In this document: positions 13,760-20,530 of the stretch, piece after piece | How the letters are laid out: every line of letters begins with the position of its first letter | Position numbering within the stretch: the first letter of the stretch is position 1 | Virus record (IMG/VR): IMGVR_UViG_3300049846_001179 | Coordinates: 1 to 20,939 of that record | Strand: one strand, 5' to 3' | DNA from: a virus | Length of the DNA stretch: 20,939 nt | Position numbers and translations under genes: made by a program | The notes under the pieces: generated by a model | Told to the model about the DNA's origin: nothing | The model's input: the letters and a program-made list of their open reading frames with translations, nothing else | The model's database searches: none

Positions 13760-14520
13760 CAGTACCAGCCACCGAAGGTCGGATAGCCGCCGCGGCCATT
13801 GAGCCACACCGTCGAGGTGCCGCTCTTCTTCGTGTTCGGATTAACCTTGTTCTCGTCGCTCTCGTCGTAACTGAAACGGAGCTGCCCCCACGCCTCGGTG
13901 TAGGCGCGACCGTAGTGCTCGGCGAGGGCCTGCCAGCGACCGCCCTCCCCAGCCGATGTCTGAAAATCGAGGAAAATGAGCTGGAGGCAGAGGGACAGGT
14001 GCGCGTCACGCAGCGCGCTCGGCTGGATGATGAGGTACGGCCGGCGTCCCTGCGCCGTGATCCGGTTCGTGAGCGTGCCCCACGCTTCGTCCAGGTAGGA
14101 CTGATACGAGGTCGTGCCCGTCGCGAGCAGCGCCGGGAGGTCACTGTGGCGCTGGAACAGATCCGCGTCGGTGATGACCGGGTAGAGCGTGCGACGGACA
14201 AGGGCGCCGTCGTTCCTAAACACGTTCTGCATCGTCGGACTCATCTGGAGGGTCCACTCCAGAAGCCAGCCCTCTTCCAGCGCGAGCGAGCTGGTCACCG
14301 TGCCGAGCAGCGCGTAGGTCGCCACGCTGCCCGTGATGGTCACGGCCGCGGCGTTGACCACGACCGTACCATCCGCACGGTAGACCGTCAGCGTGCCGGA
14401 GAGCGGCGCGACGAGCGCACCCGCACGGTAGACGGGACACGTGAGATCCTGGTTACGCCCACGCTCGATGGTCTCGCCAGAGCGAAACCGTGCCGTGTAG
14501 AGCGTCTCGCTGATGCTCAT
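13759..14520 (-). CDS. Head-tail adaptor with N-terminal beta domain (253 aa)
   Basis: The ATG at 14520 follows GGCAGGGGGACACG. Residues 1-95 are strand-rich and Ig-like (LTCPVYRAGALVAPLSGTLT, then VYRADGTVVV, GWLLEWTLQM). The C-terminal part reads YPVITDADLFQRHSDLPAL, then SYQSYLDEAWGTLTNRITAQ, GRRPYLIIQPSALRDAHLSL and WQALAEHYGRAYTEAWGQLR. This last block is the usual pattern of helical phage connector or adaptor proteins: a helix bundle with DEAW, a 'RRPYLI' turn and a long final helix. It should dock under the portal ring. The extra beta domain would make it larger than simple adaptors of about 100-150 residues. Confidence 0.75.
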   Translation of the reverse strand: MSISETLYTARFRSGETIERGRNQDLTCPVYRAGALVAPLSGTLTVYRADGTVVVNAAAVTITGSVATYALLGTVTSSLALEEGWLLEWTLQMSPTMQNVFRNDGALVRRTLYPVITDADLFQRHSDLPALLATGTTSYQSYLDEAWGTLTNRITAQGRRPYLIIQPSALRDAHLSLCLQLIFLDFQTSAGEGGRWQALAEHYGRAYTEAWGQLRFSYDESDENKVNPNTKKSGTSTVWLNGRGGYPTFGGWY

Positions 14521-14535
14521 CGTGTCCCCCTGCCG

Positions 14536-14679
14536 TTACTTATCGCGTTCGCGCCGGTCTGCCTTACGAGCCTGCTCGCGCGCAACCTGCTCAGCGCGCT
14601 GCGCCGGCATGCCGCCCTCGACAAGACGGCGCGTCATGGCTTCCTTGGCTGCTGCGATGTCCTTACGCTCCCCGCTCAT
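14536..14679 (-). CDS. Small charged helical protein (47 aa)
   Basis: The ATG at 14679 overlaps the stop of the 210-residue gene as ATGA, and the frame runs to TAA 14538-14536. The translation is MSGERKDIAAAKEAMTRRLV, then EGGMPAQRAEQVAREQARKA, then DRRERDK. It is highly charged, helical and basic at the end, with G/C-rich third positions like the neighbours. The ATGA junction and the lack of any other use for the stretch between two head genes support a real gene. It could be a small neck or packaging accessory; the function is unknown. Confidence 0.6.
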   Translation of the reverse strand: MSGERKDIAAAKEAMTRRLVEGGMPAQRAEQVAREQARKADRRERDK

Positions 14680-15308
14680 GCCTTCGCCTTCGTGCTCTTG
14701 ACAGGAGTATACATGCGCTCACGCGCGGCGCGCATGTCCTCGAGGCGCTTCTGCTCAACTGGGAGCGCGAGCGCACTGCCGGGGTGCGTCGGCGCGCGGG
14801 TCTGGTGCTCGCTCACCACGCGCTCCTGACGCTCGATGATCACGCCGATGAAGTCGGGGTCGGGAATCTTGATGATGCCGTCCGCGACGAGGCGACGGCA
14901 GAAGGCCCGGTAGCCCTCGTGGTCCACGCTCATGCGTGTCTGACCCGCCACGAGCTTCGGCTTCTCCCACTTGCTCAAGAACACGGGACCGTTCGCACCA
15001 GCGTACTGAATGCAGTAGCCACCCGGCTCGACCTCCCAAGGAATGACGGTCATGCCCTTCTTTGCGAGGTGTACCTCGGCAAGCGCCGTGTCGCCGTTCT
15101 TGTCCACGCGGTTGAGGCCGGGGATCGCTACCATCTGCCCGAGGTCGGGGAGCCACTCGCCGTCCACGCACTGCCAGTGCGCCGGATGATGCGTGTACCA
15201 CCATGCCGCGTTGCTCGGCAGGTTGAGAAGGGTTGCCATCCCCTGCGGACGAGACGCGGGCTGCGCCGCGAAGTTGCCGCCGTCAGCCGTTCCGAAGTTC
15301 GCTGCCAT
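14676..15308 (-). CDS. Conserved-looking head-region protein of unknown function (210 aa)
   Basis: The ATG at 15308 has AAGGAG seven bases upstream; a GTG six codons earlier (MRKEKQ) would read through that ribosome site and is less likely. The protein starts AANFGTADGGNFAAQPASRP, then has a central tryptophan-rich block (NAAWWYTHHPAHWQCVDGEW and LPDLGQMVAIPGLNRVDKNG). It then has MTVIPWEVEPGGYCIQYAGA, a helix in HEGYRAFCRRLVADGIIKIP, and a charged C-terminal helix (VEQKRLEDMRAARERMYTP) with a basic tail. Proteins of this layout follow the capsid gene in other siphoviruses, but I cannot assign a role. It is separated from the capsid gene by a hairpin pair. Confidence 0.72.
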   Translation of the reverse strand: MAANFGTADGGNFAAQPASRPQGMATLLNLPSNAAWWYTHHPAHWQCVDGEWLPDLGQMVAIPGLNRVDKNGDTALAEVHLAKKGMTVIPWEVEPGGYCIQYAGANGPVFLSKWEKPKLVAGQTRMSVDHEGYRAFCRRLVADGIIKIPDPDFIGVIIERQERVVSEHQTRAPTHPGSALALPVEQKRLEDMRAARERMYTPVKSTKAKA

Positions 15309-15328
15309 CTGTTTCTCCTTACGCACGA

Positions 15329-15361
15329 AGGCGTGCCCGTACCATAAGCACGGACACGCCT
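15329..15361 (-). terminator. Large hairpin after the major capsid gene
   Basis: On the minus strand AGGCGTGTCCGT pairs with ACGGGCACGCCT around a nine-base loop: a 12-pair stem with a single G-U pair. There is no U-tract after it. It lies between the capsid gene and the ribosome site of the next gene and could attenuate transcription or fix an RNA 3' end. Confidence 0.5.
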
Positions 15362-15365
15362 CGGC

Positions 15366-15382
15366 GCTAGGCAGAGCCTAGC
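15366..15382 (-). promoter_or_regulatory. Triloop hairpin just after the capsid stop codon
   Basis: GCTAGGC and GCCTAGC pair perfectly around a three-base loop (TCT on the minus strand). The hairpin begins six bases after the capsid stop codon and is separated from the larger hairpin by four bases. It matches the element placed after the major tail protein gene. Confidence 0.5.
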
Positions 15383-15388
15383 AGACCA

Positions 15389-16315
15389 TCACAGGTCGCT
15401 GAGCACCCCGACGCCCTTGAGGTCTTCCAGCTCAACCACTCCGAGGAACGAGGAGCCCACCACTCGGGTGAGTCCGCTCGCGGCGTCCCTTTCCCACTCG
15501 ACCGCCACAGGGGAGCCGGCCGGGATGATCACGCCGCCCGCCGCCGCGATGGGCGCCGGGGTGCCGAGGGCGTAGGCGATGGCGCCGTTGCCGAGCATCA
15601 TGCCGCGGTAGTCCGCGCCCGCGTTCGCGGTCGGGACGTAGGACGAGACGTGGACGTTGACGCCGAAGAGCTTGCCCTTGTAGGACGCGCCGAGGGCGTT
15701 GGTCTGCTCCTGATTCGCGATCAGGTACTGCGCCGGTCCCGTCTCCGCGCGGAGGCTGGACATCAGGTCGTTGTACTGCTGCGGGTGCAGGATCACGTCG
15801 TACTCGCCCATCACGCTCTGCAGCTGCAGGGCGAAGATCGCGGAGTAGAACGTGTCCGTGGTGAGGTCCACGCCCGTGCTGCCAACCTGCGTCGAGAAGC
15901 CCGAGGACAGCGCGCACGCAAGCTGGTTGAACCGGCCGTTGAAGGCCGCGACCATCGCGTTCGACAGACCGTCGAGGTCCACGCCGCCCGGCACGGAGTT
16001 GCTCACGCGAGCGAGATCCGTGAGGTCGTAGCGCAGCGCCTGACGAGCCACGACGACCGTAGCGGCCGACGAGGTAATCGAGGTGTTGCTGACGCTCACG
16101 CCGTCGCCGGGGGCGCTCATGATGTCGGTGCCGTTGAGGCCGACCACGGGCACCTGGATGGAGTCGGAGCCCGTGCCGTTCACGCTGCCCACGTTGAGGA
16201 AACACGGCGCGTTGCGAAGGCTGCCGGTATCGGCAAGCTTCATCACGATGGACTGGTAGAGAACCGCAGCGACGCGGGCGTTGCCGTCAAGAGCGGCAAA
16301 ATCGATGTTGGCCAT
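15389..16315 (-). CDS. Major capsid protein, HK97-like fold expected (308 aa)
   Basis: The ATG at 16315 follows TTTAGGAGGCCACT, the best ribosome site in the window. The N-terminal part is helical (NARVAAVLYQSIVMKLADTG). It is followed by SDSIQVPVVGLNG and TSSAATVVVARQALRYDLTD, then LARVSNSVPGG. A helical stretch, TDTFYSAIFALQLQSVMGEY, follows, then DVILHPQQYNDLMSSLRAET, and later LFGVNVHVSSYVPTA, GGVIIPAGSPVAVEWERD and SSFLGVVELEDLKGVGVLS. The 'DVILHPQQYNDL' and final 'GVVELEDLKGV' lines are usual in HK97-fold capsid proteins of this size. It comes directly after the scaffold, as expected, and no N-terminal delta-domain is visible. It should form the icosahedral shell. Confidence 0.87.
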   Translation of the reverse strand: MANIDFAALDGNARVAAVLYQSIVMKLADTGSLRNAPCFLNVGSVNGTGSDSIQVPVVGLNGTDIMSAPGDGVSVSNTSITSSAATVVVARQALRYDLTDLARVSNSVPGGVDLDGLSNAMVAAFNGRFNQLACALSSGFSTQVGSTGVDLTTDTFYSAIFALQLQSVMGEYDVILHPQQYNDLMSSLRAETGPAQYLIANQEQTNALGASYKGKLFGVNVHVSSYVPTANAGADYRGMMLGNGAIAYALGTPAPIAAAGGVIIPAGSPVAVEWERDAASGLTRVVGSSFLGVVELEDLKGVGVLSDL

Positions 16316-16380
16316 AGTGGCCTCCTAAAGAGGTTCGAGGTTGCCGCGCCTGTCGCTTTTTACGGGAGCTTGCCCCGAGC

Positions 16381-16402
16381 GCGTGGGGGAGGTCCCCCAC
16401 GC
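16381..16402 (-). terminator. Perfect GC-rich hairpin between scaffold and capsid genes
   Basis: GCGTGGGGGA and TCCCCCACGC are exact inverted repeats separated by two bases (practical stem of nine pairs with a four-base loop). No U-tract follows; the next bases read GCTCGGGG. It lies about 65 bases before the capsid start. It may partly stop reading from upstream or mark the 5' part of a capsid message. Confidence 0.5.
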
Positions 16403-16404
16403 CT

Positions 16405-16434
16405 ACGGTAAGCCTACCGGTGACAGAATGTCAA
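16405..16434 (-). promoter_or_regulatory. Possible promoter for the capsid gene
   Basis: A consensus -35 hexamer TTGACA lies at 16434-16429, overlapping the scaffold stop codon. Eighteen bases later TACCGT (16410-16405) keeps only the T, A and final T of a -10 box. The start of RNA would fall inside the hairpin at 16402-16381. The -10 match is weak and the same bases form hairpins, so this is only a candidate. Confidence 0.22.
16406..16433 (-). promoter_or_regulatory. Two small hairpins at the scaffold stop codon
   Basis: On the minus strand TGACA-TTC-TGTCA (16433-16421) begins with the stop codon of the scaffold gene and has a three-base loop. CGGTA-GGCT-TACCG (16419-16406) follows two bases later. 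Both lie just before the large hairpin at 16402-16381. The first is the third triloop hairpin placed at a stop codon next to a major virion protein gene. Confidence 0.42.
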
Positions 16435-16994
16435 GGCGTGGAGAGCGCGGCCTTGATGGCTGCGGCGTTCGCCTTGAACTCTGCCGGCGAGAGGCGCATG
16501 ATGCTCTCGGGCGTCCACGCGGTCGTGGCCGGGGGCGTCTGCGTGACCGTGCCTGCGTTCGTCTTCGGCATCGCCGTCGTGACGGGTGCCGGAGCAGCTG
16601 CTGGAGCTGCGGGCGCGGCCTCGGGCAGGTAGGCACGCACTGCCTTCGGGAGACCATCCTTGTTTCCGAGCCACTCCGCGAGCGGGGGACGTCCCTCGCT
16701 GGGGAGCCTGCTGTATGCATGCTGCACGTAGTCGATGCCCTCGGCGTCGGTGATGCCAGCCGCTGCGATCTCGCGCTCGGTGCGGAGCGCCTCGCGCTCG
16801 GCCTTGCTCGCCGCCTTGACCTCCTCGATCTGCGCCCGGTACTTCTCGGCGCTCTCCGCAAGCGGAGTCAGCTCGCTGACGCGTCCCTCGAGCTCCTTCA
16901 CGCGAGCGATGAGCTGCCGGATGCGGGCGCCCGCTCCGTTGTCGCCAGCCTCTGCCGTGGTCGTGGTCGTGGTCGTGGTTCCTTCCTCGGTCAT
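16431..16994 (-). CDS. Capsid scaffolding protein (187 aa)
   Basis: The ATG at 16994 overlaps the stop of the previous gene as ATGA and follows CGAGGAGGAAGA; an in-frame ATG at 17087 lies inside that gene and was not chosen. The N-terminus carries eight threonines. Residues 22-75 are a coiled coil (ARIRQLIARVKELEGRVSEL, then AEKYRAQIEEVKAASKAERE). A middle part (GIDYVQHAYSRLP, PPLAEWLGNKDG) is followed by a disordered Ala-Pro stretch. The C-terminal helix (TPESIMRLSPAEFKANAAAI) is a typical coat-binding end of phage scaffolds. It lies directly before the capsid gene. It should guide capsid assembly and leave or be cut before packaging. Confidence 0.85.
   Translation of the reverse strand: MTEEGTTTTTTTTAEAGDNGAGARIRQLIARVKELEGRVSELTPLAESAEKYRAQIEEVKAASKAEREALRTEREIAAAGITDAEGIDYVQHAYSRLPSEGRPPLAEWLGNKDGLPKAVRAYLPEAAPAAPAAAPAPVTTAMPKTNAGTVTQTPPATTAWTPESIMRLSPAEFKANAAAIKAALSTP
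16956..16979 (-). repeat. Four tandem CGTGGT hexamers coding a threonine run
   Basis: Four exact copies of CGTGGT on the plus strand read as alternating ACC and ACG codons on the minus strand and give the threonine run at the start of the scaffold. Copy number could change by slippage in steps of two threonines without breaking the frame. Confidence 0.8.
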
Positions 16995-17425
16995 TCTTCC
17001 TCCTCGCGTGCGGCTTGCACGCGCTCCCATACTGCTAGTTGCCGACGCGCCCACGCACGACCGGGGGCGCCGCCCCAGAGGTCCCACGCGATGCGCCCGG
17101 CACTCGGATATTGCGGGTGTCCTGGTCGAGCGGCCGGGGCCTCGAGGTCCACCTCGTGACGCTCGAAGTACGCGACCATGCGCTTGATAGTCTCGATGCT
17201 CACCACGTCGCGGCTCGCGAGCTGCGACGCGCGGCGTGCACCGACCAGCGTCCCGCCTCGGCCGTACTTGCGCCGGTTCTCGAGTCCACGCTTCGCGACG
17301 GCTGCGACCTCGACGGGGGCGCGGAGCTCAAAGCCCATCGCGCGCTCGTCGCGCAAGAAGCGCCGGTACACCTCGGGGTGCTCGCGCTTCAGATAGTCGC
17401 GCTGACGTTCCGAGATGAACGGCAT
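16991..17425 (-). CDS. Conserved phage head-region protein (144 aa)
   Basis: The ATG at 17425 shares its A with the portal stop codon (TGATG), with GAGG upstream. The N-terminal helix reads PFISERQRDYLKREHPEVYR. The C-terminal domain has GGTLVGARRASQLASRDVVS, then IETIKRMVAYFERHEVDLEA, then HPQYPSAGRIAWDLWGGAPG, then RAWARRQLAVWERV. I know this 'VGxxRAxxLxxR, TIxRMxxYFxRHEVD, YPSxGRIAWxLWGGxxGRAWA' pattern from many phage proteins coded near portal, protease and capsid genes, sometimes as a domain of larger head proteins. Its function is not established as far as I know. The invariant aromatic and glycine residues suggest binding or capsid structure, not catalysis. Confidence 0.75.
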   Translation of the reverse strand: MPFISERQRDYLKREHPEVYRRFLRDERAMGFELRAPVEVAAVAKRGLENRRKYGRGGTLVGARRASQLASRDVVSIETIKRMVAYFERHEVDLEAPAARPGHPQYPSAGRIAWDLWGGAPGRAWARRQLAVWERVQAAREEEE

Positions 17426-19131
17426 CAGGTAGCCTCGTCGTGGATCTCGACCTCTGCCTCGACCTTCGGGCCGAGCCCTAGGTAGCCGCGGGCCTCGCGG
17501 AGGCTCTCGATGACTGCCGCGACGACGGCAGCGTTTGCCTCGTCCAGATCGAGAGCGGCGAGAGCCTCCTCGGCCGCGTCGAGCTCCTCGCCGACTTCGG
17601 ACATCGCCTCCGCGTGAGCAGGAGATACATCGGGTGCGGCCGTCGCCGGCCGTCCTCCTGTTTCTCCTTCTTCAACGGCCGGCGGCGCGCTCTCCATCAT
17701 GCGCGCCTCTGCCGCCTTCGCGAGCGTGATCTGCTCGAGGCGCGCGACGGCGTCCTCGTGGGTCATGCTGCCGAAGAGCCGGAGCGCCTCGACCTTGTCC
17801 ATAAGGCCGGCCTCCATCATCTCCAATGCGTGTGCACGCCTGCTCTGCATCTCCTCGGGCGACAAGGGTATCTCCCTGTACATTACAGAATACCCGCCCT
17901 CGGGGAACTGCGATCCAGTCGCCCGGTTGAACAGCGCCGCGGAGATCGCGACGAGCCGCTCGTCCGCATCGCGCTGCTGGAGGATGTACTTCCTCTGCGC
18001 CGTCCGCTTACCCTCGGATGACAGACTGATGGCGTAGCCGCTCTTGGCGCTTCCGCTCGTGCGCTGGATCTCGCTCGGCGAGAGGCCGGCGTCGGTGGCG
18101 AGGCGATGCGCGATCGCCGCGATCGTGGCCTCGAGCTTCTCCACGTCGGCCGACGCGTTGAACTGTCCGACCTGTGGCTGCTGCTCCATAGCCGCATCCA
18201 GCATGAGGATCGTCGTCGGGTCAGTCACGACCTCGACGCGCTGCCCGCGCGTGCCGCCGTCTACCATGTCGGAGCCAGCCACTCGCACGCCGATCGCCCA
18301 CCGCTGCGGGAACGATGCATCGCGAAGCGTGTGCGCGAGGAACGAGTAGTAAACCGCAAGGTTGAGCGAGCCTTCATAGAGCTCAATGCCGTTGAAGGCG
18401 TCGAAGAGCCGGTCGCCGTAAAGGCTCGCGTGGTAGAGCACGACCGGGAGGATCGGCGTGCCGTCCGCTCGACGGTACGGGTACGCCTCGCCCGAGTAGG
18501 TAGCGCCGAGCACCTCGAGGGTCACGTCCTCGCCCATGCCGCCGTCCTTCGCCACACGCACCGTGTAGGAAGGGTTCGCCGGATCGCGGATGTCCAGCAC
18601 ATCCCAGAGCCACACGGCCTCGCCGCGGAAGTGCCGCAGCCGGATCTCGGCGTAAGCCAGGGGGACGGTAGGCCGGCTCGGGTCGGCCTCGGCGATCGTC
18701 ATGTCCGGCGAGACGGGGCGGTAGGTAAGCCGATCGTCCTCGACATCGATCCGCATCCACATCTCGCGGAGCGCGATCACCATCGACTGGAAGCGGGACA
18801 TCTGGGGCCACAGCCCAGCGCGTGCGATCAGTCCGTTCGACCCGCACAGCGCGTCCACTGCCTCGCCGGCCGTGTTGTGGGAAACGTCCGGGGGGGCATC
18901 GTAGAGCGTGGCCAGTTCGGTCGCCACGACCTTGAACGGATTGCTGCTGATGTCGGGGATGCCCCACGCCTGACGGCGCGTGCTGCCCAGCTGCATCTGG
19001 AGACGGTCCTCGAGCAGACGCGACCAGCGTCCCTCCATCAGCGCGCGACGATGCCGGGTATGCTCCCAGCGCGCGGCCTCGTCGGGGTTGCTCGGCGCCG
19101 GCGGCTGCGGCATCTTCGTGTAAGCGTACAT
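17425..19131 (-). CDS. Portal protein (568 aa)
   Basis: The ATG at 19131 follows GGGGGGTCC and lies ten bases after the large terminase stop. Portal features are seen in order: a helical N-terminus (DEAARWEHTRHRRALMEGRW), then NPFKVVATELATLYDAPP. A beta wing reads IDVEDDRLTYRPVSPD, followed by AYAEIRLRHFRGEAVWLWDV and ILPVVLYHASLYGDRLFDAF. The helical stem region follows (GSLNLAVYYSFLAHTLRD), then ASADVEKLEATIAAIAHRLA and GLSPSEIQRTSGSAKSGYAI, and RTAQRKYILQQRDADERLVA in the crown-side helix. The C-terminal 100 residues are acidic and Ala-rich. Twelve copies form the head vertex through which DNA passes. The gene sits between terminase and head genes, as is standard. Confidence 0.9.
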   Translation of the reverse strand: MYAYTKMPQPPAPSNPDEAARWEHTRHRRALMEGRWSRLLEDRLQMQLGSTRRQAWGIPDISSNPFKVVATELATLYDAPPDVSHNTAGEAVDALCGSNGLIARAGLWPQMSRFQSMVIALREMWMRIDVEDDRLTYRPVSPDMTIAEADPSRPTVPLAYAEIRLRHFRGEAVWLWDVLDIRDPANPSYTVRVAKDGGMGEDVTLEVLGATYSGEAYPYRRADGTPILPVVLYHASLYGDRLFDAFNGIELYEGSLNLAVYYSFLAHTLRDASFPQRWAIGVRVAGSDMVDGGTRGQRVEVVTDPTTILMLDAAMEQQPQVGQFNASADVEKLEATIAAIAHRLATDAGLSPSEIQRTSGSAKSGYAISLSSEGKRTAQRKYILQQRDADERLVAISAALFNRATGSQFPEGGYSVMYREIPLSPEEMQSRRAHALEMMEAGLMDKVEALRLFGSMTHEDAVARLEQITLAKAAEARMMESAPPAVEEGETGGRPATAAPDVSPAHAEAMSEVGEELDAAEEALAALDLDEANAAVVAAVIESLREARGYLGLGPKVEAEVEIHDEAT

Positions 19132-19141
19132 GGACCCCCCG

Positions 19142-20530
19142 TTACCCGAGCCTTATCGCGGTCGGCTGGTATAGGCGCCTAGTATACAGTTCGAGCGTGT
19201 AGCGCAGGGCGTCGATCGAATGCTTATGCTCGCTGGCCTCTCGCCCGTCGAACTTCTGAAGGTCATCGATCAAGCCCCTGCATCGAGGGTTGATCGAGAA
19301 GTCGTTGCGGAGCATCGCCGCGGACAGCACCCGGTAGCCCTCGAACACCGACCCGCGAGGCTTGTACGCCGTGTGGATGCGGAAGGGGAGGCTACCCGTG
19401 GGGAGCTTAAGCGCGCGTTCGAGCGAGGACATGAGCATCGCGTTCGACTTGAGCGAACCGTTCCGCTTTCCGTAGACCTTGCGGTCGCCGACCCAGCGGT
19501 CGACGTTCTCCCAGCGCAGCCCGCATCGCTTGAGCATCGCGAGGAGCGCCGCGGCGTCCTGGTCCGGCGTGGTCATACCGTCCGATACGATCTGGTCGAG
19601 CACCCAGATCTTCGGGTGCCCCTCGCCGCCGTCGCGAACAAGCGCCGTCAGGACGGCGACCTGCGCGCCGGCCTCGGTGCCGTGGTCGATGCCCACGCCG
19701 ATAAGCGCCTCGCCGGCCGGAACATCGGCGCGGACGTGCGTCGTCGGGTCGAACATGCGAAAAATTCTCCCCTCCGTCCAGCCCGCATCCCACTCCCCGT
19801 GTATGCGTTGAGCGCGCTCTTGCGGAAGCACCTGCCCCTCGAGCTTCTCGATGTCCTCGCGCGTGAGCAGAGGACGCCCGCCGATGGGCGTCGTATTGTC
19901 GACCGTGAGCGGGAAGTGCAGGTCTTGCACGACCTGCTCCTCGACCAGCTTCTTGAGCCATCCGAGCGGTAGCCCGATGGGCGTAAGCGTGATCGCGATG
20001 CGACCTCGCTGGCGCAGCACGCGCGCCGCGAGCTCGGACCAGATCTCTTCGGGCGGGGGCTCATCGATGAGCACGTAGTCAATGGTCGAGCCCGCCAGCG
20101 CGAGCGCGCCCTGGTTGACCGTGCGAATGCGGAGCACACTGCCGTTCTTGAACCGCACGATGGGCGTGCGACCGCGGAAGCCCTTACCCGGCGTGTACTC
20201 GCAGTCGGGTTCGATGGCGTCCTTCGGTAGAAGGCTCCAGAGCTTCGCCTGAATGGAGAGGCTCTGCTCCCACGACACGACCACGACCCACGCCTCGATA
20301 GGCGCCGCCTTCACGAGCGTCCACGGATGCGAGCCCAAACAGCGGAAGATGCAGTCGGCGAGGCCCGCCCACGTCTTACCGAGCTGGTTCCCTGCGCGGA
20401 GTAAGCGGATCGGATGGTTGCTGCTCAAAAACGCGAGCTGCGGGGGCGTAGGACGGAAGTAGGCCAGCGGGTCCGCGTGTGCCCGGCGTGCCAGCGTGTT
20501 CGTCGCCGTGGCGAGTGAGGCGAGGTTCAA
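19142..20530 (-). CDS. terL: Terminase large subunit (462 aa)
   Basis: This is the ATPase and nuclease of the DNA packaging motor. Residues 45-53 (RAGNQLGKT) are the Walker A loop, with Gln31 as a likely adenine-contact Q motif. Residues 151-157 (DYVLIDE) are Walker B with the catalytic Glu. TLTP at 181-184 is the coupling motif. The C-terminal RNase H-like nuclease has GVGIDHG (Asp282), VGDRK (Asp349) and HSIDALRY (Asp440), a plausible metal-binding acidic triad. The start is TTG at 20530, overlapping the small-subunit stop as TTGA; no ATG is available near it. Terminase and portal genes are adjacent, as expected. Confidence 0.93.
   Translation of the reverse strand: MNLASLATATNTLARRAHADPLAYFRPTPPQLAFLSSNHPIRLLRAGNQLGKTWAGLADCIFRCLGSHPWTLVKAAPIEAWVVVVSWEQSLSIQAKLWSLLPKDAIEPDCEYTPGKGFRGRTPIVRFKNGSVLRIRTVNQGALALAGSTIDYVLIDEPPPEEIWSELAARVLRQRGRIAITLTPIGLPLGWLKKLVEEQVVQDLHFPLTVDNTTPIGGRPLLTREDIEKLEGQVLPQERAQRIHGEWDAGWTEGRIFRMFDPTTHVRADVPAGEALIGVGIDHGTEAGAQVAVLTALVRDGGEGHPKIWVLDQIVSDGMTTPDQDAAALLAMLKRCGLRWENVDRWVGDRKVYGKRNGSLKSNAMLMSSLERALKLPTGSLPFRIHTAYKPRGSVFEGYRVLSAAMLRNDFSINPRCRGLIDDLQKFDGREASEHKHSIDALRYTLELYTRRLYQPTAIRLG

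Noticed and set aside
12704-13786. Long plus-strand open frame (360 codons) across the major tail protein and terminator genes
   Set aside because: It lies antisense to two well-supported genes and has an Arg- and His-rich shadow composition. In GC-rich DNA, long antisense frames are expected.
16363-16377. Additional small hairpin CGGG/CCCG before the capsid gene
   Set aside because: Only four pairs and common by chance in GC-rich DNA.
16995-17087. Scaffold start at an ATG at 17087
   Set aside because: It lies within the 144-residue gene. The ATG at 16994 has AGGAGG and an ATGA junction.
18106-19182. Long plus-strand open frame (358 codons) antisense to the portal gene
   Set aside because: Low-complexity Arg, His and Val composition, no ribosome site, and full overlap with the portal gene.
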